A stretch of DNA of 64,000 nucleotides from Staphylococcus gallinarum (lineage in GTDB: Bacteria > Bacillota > Bacilli > Staphylococcales > Staphylococcaceae), in assembly GCF_000875895.1 (NCBI RefSeq), contig NZ_JXCF01000001.1, positions 372,001 to 436,000 on the forward strand. Direction: 5' to 3'. Every line of letters begins with the position of its first letter. Within the stretch, counting starts at the first letter, position 1. The position numbers were made by a program, and so were the translations under genes. Of the stretch, positions 61,370-64,000 are shown in pieces. The notes under the pieces are model-generated. The model made no database searches and had not been told where the DNA came from. It saw only the letters and a program-made list of their open reading frames with translations.

Positions 61370-62035
61370 ATGTTGGAATTTAAACAAGTAACAAAGTCCT
61401 TTAAGGATGGCAATAGGACAATTGAAGCGGTTAAAGATACGACGATAACCTTCAATAAGGGTGAAGTGATTGGTATTGTAGGCCCATCTGGTTCAGGGAA
61501 GAGTACGTTTCTAACTATGGCGGGTGCTTTACAAACACCATCATCAGGTGAAATTTCTATAAATGATAAAAAGATTACACATATGAAGCAACCGGAGTTA
61601 GCTAAAGTGCGTATGAATGAAATTGGTTTTGTCTTACAAGCGACCAATCTTGTACCTTTTTTGACAGTGAAGCAACAATTTGCTCTGTTAAAAAAGCAAA
61701 AAATCAATGTGCTTGCTGAGCAAGACTTTCAAAATTTATTAGAAAAGCTGGGGCTTACATCGATTGCCAATAAATTACCAAATGAAATTTCTGGTGGTCA
61801 AAAGCAGCGTGTAGCAATTGCTAAAGCACTTTATACAAATCCGAGTATCATATTAGCAGATGAACCTACTGCTTCATTAGATACAGATAATGCATTAGAA
61901 GTAATGAATATTTTACAACAACAGACACAAGCATTAAATAAGGTTTGTATTGTAGTAACACATGATGAACGATTGAAAGCATATTGCGATAAAGTATATT
62001 ATATGCATGACGGCATACTTAAACTTGATAAATAA
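61370..62035 (+). CDS. ABC transporter ATP-binding protein (LolD/MacB-type)
   Basis: A 221-residue ATPase of the exporter with the FtsX-type permease. Walker A GPSGSGKST lies at residues 38-46. The LolD/MacB-type motif (VRMNEIGFVLQATNLVPFLTV) is near 85. Signature ISGGQKQRVAIAKAL, Walker B ILADEPTASLD and switch VVTHDERL follow. This is the class that drives MacB, LolCDE, HrtAB and FtsEX. AAGGGAGTG precedes the start. It is the last gene of the operon, followed by a nested hairpin at 62040. Confidence 0.92.
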   Translation: MLEFKQVTKSFKDGNRTIEAVKDTTITFNKGEVIGIVGPSGSGKSTFLTMAGALQTPSSGEISINDKKITHMKQPELAKVRMNEIGFVLQATNLVPFLTVKQQFALLKKQKINVLAEQDFQNLLEKLGLTSIANKLPNEISGGQKQRVAIAKALYTNPSIILADEPTASLDTDNALEVMNILQQQTQALNKVCIVVTHDERLKAYCDKVYYMHDGILKLDK

Positions 62036-62039
62036 TACG

Positions 62040-62143
62040 AAAAACCACCATTTTGCTCATTTTTGTACTGAATCCCAAAGGTTGGATTAAAAATCTAACT
62101 TTTTTGGGTCAGACATTATTTAGAGGGCAAGATGGTGGTTTTT
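62040..62143. repeat. Nested 104-bp imperfect palindrome, terminator or MITE-like
   Basis: AAAAACCACCAT (62040) is complemented by ATGGTGGTTTTT (62132-62143), with further G-U pairing inwards. A second hairpin inside pairs CTGA-N2-CCCAAA with TTTGGGTCAG. It lies between convergent genes and ends in a T-run on the plus strand, so it can also terminate. Confidence 0.6.
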
Positions 62144-62203
62144 GTATATAGTTAAAATTGCTTAACGGTGCATGCGTCAAAATAGGTGAGTCTAAGGTTA
62201 GTC

Positions 62204-63241
62204 TTAAGGAGTGAAGATTACTTTGTCGAAAGCGCGTTTTTTATTTACTAAAGCATCAAATGTCTCTGGTCCTTGTTCTAAAGGTAATACATCGGATATG
62301 ATAGGTTCGATTTTCAGCTCACCTGTAGACATATAATGTAAAGTTGATGACCATTCTTTACCTGGGAATGGTGCGGAAAGTCCATTCCACGATCCTATGA
62401 CGTTAAGTTCGTTACGTAATATTTTTTCGAATTGTTTGCGGGACAGTTGAATATCGGCGTAGGGAATACCTAGCAATAGTACCTCTCCGCCTTTCTTAGG
62501 CAGTGTTAATACTGGTCCAATTGTAGCCAATGCGCCGGCTGATTCGACTGCTACATCAATATGATGTGGAATAGTGTCTAAGGTGGTTGCTATATCATCA
62601 GTTTGGCTATTAATACAAAAATCTGCGCCTAAGTTTTGAGCAATATCTAATTTATGATTGTCGATATCGATTGCAATGACGTGGCTTGCACCAAAGATTC
62701 GTGCCCATTGGATAGCTAACAGACCTATGCTGCCACATCCCATAATTGCCACTGTAGCACCTGGTTTCATGTTGGTCTTGTAGAAACCATGTGCAACTAC
62801 TGCTGAAGGTTCGACCATTGCTGCAGTAGTGAAATCGACATTGTCTGGTAATTTTAAAACGTTACTGATTGGTAGTTTAACAAATTCTGCAAAGCAACCA
62901 GGTTCTAGTGAGCCTATGACATAAAGTGATTCACATCTAGAATAGTTGCCTTGTTCGCATTGTGCGCATTGATGACATACGATAGCAGGACAGCCGGTTA
63001 CGCGGTCTCCTACTGTTAATGACGTGACTTGTGAACCGACATTTTCTACGATACCTGAAAATTCATGACCGAATGTCATACCTTTTTGATAAGGTCCTAA
63101 TTTTTTATAACGAGAAGTATCTGACCCGCAAATACCTGTTGCTTTCACTTTAATAATAACGTCTGTAGGCGATGTAATCACTGGTTTGTCAATTTCTTCA
63201 AAACGTAAATCTTCGATGTCATATAAATTAAGTGATTTCAA
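62204..63241 (-). CDS. Zinc-dependent polyol dehydrogenase, galactitol-1-phosphate 5-dehydrogenase-like
   Basis: A 345-residue medium-chain dehydrogenase. Catalytic zinc ligands are in GICGSDTSRY (Cys, near residue 37) and FGHEFSGIVE, with VEPSAVVAHG. The structural-zinc cysteines are intact (GCPAIVCHQCAQCEQGNYSRC). NAD site MGCGSIGL is near 170. It is most like galactitol-1-phosphate and sorbitol dehydrogenases (GatD/GutB). It is preceded by a 49-codon gene and a second polyol dehydrogenase on the same strand, so it belongs to a polyol operon that continues beyond the window edge, where PTS genes may lie. Confidence 0.83.
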   Translation of the reverse strand: MKSLNLYDIEDLRFEEIDKPVITSPTDVIIKVKATGICGSDTSRYKKLGPYQKGMTFGHEFSGIVENVGSQVTSLTVGDRVTGCPAIVCHQCAQCEQGNYSRCESLYVIGSLEPGCFAEFVKLPISNVLKLPDNVDFTTAAMVEPSAVVAHGFYKTNMKPGATVAIMGCGSIGLLAIQWARIFGASHVIAIDIDNHKLDIAQNLGADFCINSQTDDIATTLDTIPHHIDVAVESAGALATIGPVLTLPKKGGEVLLLGIPYADIQLSRKQFEKILRNELNVIGSWNGLSAPFPGKEWSSTLHYMSTGELKIEPIISDVLPLEQGPETFDALVNKKRAFDKVIFTP

Positions 63242-63265
63242 TTGTCACATCTCCATTTCATATAA

Positions 63266-63415
63266 TTATTCGGCAGTTGCTTTGCGTTTTTTAAATAATC
63301 TAGCTATGAAATACAAGGACAGTACAATGACGTTATTTACTAATAAATGTTCCATATAAAAATCGGTGATACCTCGCATTGGTCCAAGCATGAAATCTAA
63401 GAGTGTTTCAGTCAT
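63266..63415 (-). CDS. Small membrane peptide of the polyol operon (49 residues)
   Basis: A 49-residue protein starting MTETLLDFMLGPMRGITDFY, with a hydrophobic helix NNVIVLSLYFIARLF and a basic tail FKKRKATAE. A clear AAAGGAGTTG site stands at proper distance before the ATG. It sits between two polyol dehydrogenase genes on the same strand, 24 bp before the next one, so it is very likely translated. I recognise no family; a single-pass protein with inside-positive C-terminus is predicted. It might be an accessory of a polyol transporter. Confidence 0.7.
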   Translation of the reverse strand: MTETLLDFMLGPMRGITDFYMEHLLVNNVIVLSLYFIARLFKKRKATAE

Positions 63416-63521
63416 TTTCTCAACTCCTTTATACTGGATGAGCAATATTTTAGTATGTTATCTTGCTAAAAACTTCCTTATTATATAGCTAAATTGTTGT
63501 GATAGCTTTAACTAGTAGTTA

Positions 63522-64000
63522 CTAATCTATAGGACGTAGTAAGACTTTAATGCCGACTCCACCTTTAATATGCTGGTAGCCTTCCTCCCATTGGCTAATA
63601 TCGAGTTCTGTTGTAACTAGTGTTTCGGCATTGACTGCGCCAGAACTTAATAATTGCAATGAAGGTTCCCAGTCTGCTGGTTTTTGACTTCTGCTACCTA
63701 CAACACGGATTTCTTTTTGAATAATTTTATCTAAATCGAATGGTATTTCAGAGTCTTTAAATATACCGACCTGAACATAAGCGCCTTTCTTCCGAAGTAT
63801 GTCTAAACCTTGTTTTGCTGCTGGTACAGCACCTGAACATTCTAAAACGATATTTGCGCCATATCCATTTGTAATGTTGTCTACATATTGCTTTAAATCA
63901 TTATGCTGGATGTTCACGACATGATCGAGGTGAAGTGCTTTGGCTTTATCTAATCTTTCTTGATCATTATCTAATCCAGTTATAATAACAGTTGCACCTT
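63522..64000 (-). CDS. Zinc-type polyol/alcohol dehydrogenase (partial, N-terminus outside window)
   Basis: The C-terminal 158 residues or so of a second medium-chain dehydrogenase. The visible part starts in the NAD-binding domain (GATVIITGLDNDQERLDKAK, with the NAD-selective Asp), then YGANIVLECSGAVPA, KGAYVQVGIF and the end GGVGIKVLLRPID. It resembles sorbitol or threonine-type dehydrogenases of the galactitol/sorbitol locus. The catalytic-domain zinc ligands are beyond the edge. It is the upstream member of the polyol operon visible here, 106 bp before the small membrane peptide gene. Confidence 0.82.
   Translation of the reverse strand, partial: GATVIITGLDNDQERLDKAKALHLDHVVNIQHNDLKQYVDNITNGYGANIVLECSGAVPAAKQGLDILRKKGAYVQVGIFKDSEIPFDLDKIIQKEIRVVGSRSQKPADWEPSLQLLSSGAVNAETLVTTELDISQWEEGYQHIKGGVGIKVLLRPID

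Noticed and set aside
1-64000. tRNA, rRNA, CRISPR, transposase or integrase genes, T-box or known riboswitch leaders
   Set aside because: Read through both strands and found none that could be supported.

Overview
The window is about 64 kb of low-GC (roughly one third G+C) Firmicute chromosome. Gene content points to a Staphylococcus that is not S. aureus. It carries a YSIRK-type secreted lipase, an FmhA-type FemXAB protein and TpgX-like lipoproteins. Its lacR-lacP-lacZ locus is arranged like the S. xylosus lactose locus, with an AraC-type activator, a GPH permease and a GH2 beta-galactosidase. The species cannot be fixed from the sequence alone. No rRNA, tRNA, CRISPR array, transposase, integrase or phage gene is visible.

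Layout. 1-5.4 kb: a 2-hydroxyacid dehydrogenase (cut by the window edge) with a near-perfect Rex box, an MFS exporter, a PanE-like reductase, a TpgX-like lipoprotein and an NmrA-type oxidoreductase. 5.5-8.7 kb: a DUF805 protein and a solitary 795-residue AAA/ABC-type ATPase resembling the tRNA anticodon nuclease RloC. 8.7-16.2 kb: a YjiH membrane protein, a 43-residue CsbD-like protein, an ABC-2 transporter with its own DesK/NarL two-component pair (YvfRSTU order), a zinc-ribbon membrane protein and a second TpgX-like lipoprotein. 16.4-17.2 kb: a decayed DD-carboxypeptidase. 17.4-23.6 kb: a LacI-type regulator divergent from a seven-gene sugar-acid operon (TIM barrel, small protein, GntP-like permease, KDG kinase, HPS/KGPDC-family decarboxylase, PHI-type isomerase, KDPG aldolase). 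23.8-31.7 kb: TM2 protein, butanediol dehydrogenase, an unknown protein and lacR/lacP/lacZ. 31.8-40.3 kb: a MocR regulator and EamA exporter, a CPBP protease, a secreted nuclease, a DUF4064 protein, an MFS transporter and a small YdhR-like monooxygenase.

40.5-43.1 kb holds a secreted metallophosphoesterase and a lipoprotein. The phosphoesterase and the secreted nuclease both have 11-bp-phased PhoP-box-like repeats, suggesting joint phosphate scavenging. 43.1-47.6 kb is a four-gene module (RidA, diaminopropionate ammonia-lyase-like enzyme, M20 amidohydrolase, AraC regulator) bracketed by a 29-bp perfect direct repeat. That repeat forms the 3' ends of both the lipoprotein gene and the araC-type gene, so the module looks like an insertion. 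47.8-49.6 kb: a COG0523 metal-chaperone GTPase and a dCTP deaminase, with a Fur-family palindrome upstream, possibly a zinc-sparing cassette. 49.9-52.0 kb: lipase. 52.2-55.8 kb: a polyol/sugar operon with a cre site. 56.3-64 kb: NiaR-type repressor, FmhA, a divergent adaptor/FtsX/ATPase exporter, and two polyol dehydrogenases with a 49-residue membrane peptide between them.

Two patterns cut across the genes. A roughly 70-bp intergenic element is seen four times, always between convergent genes and always followed by a hairpin. Two further long imperfect inverted repeats look MITE-like. The region is mostly metabolic accessory modules, each with its own regulator next to it.
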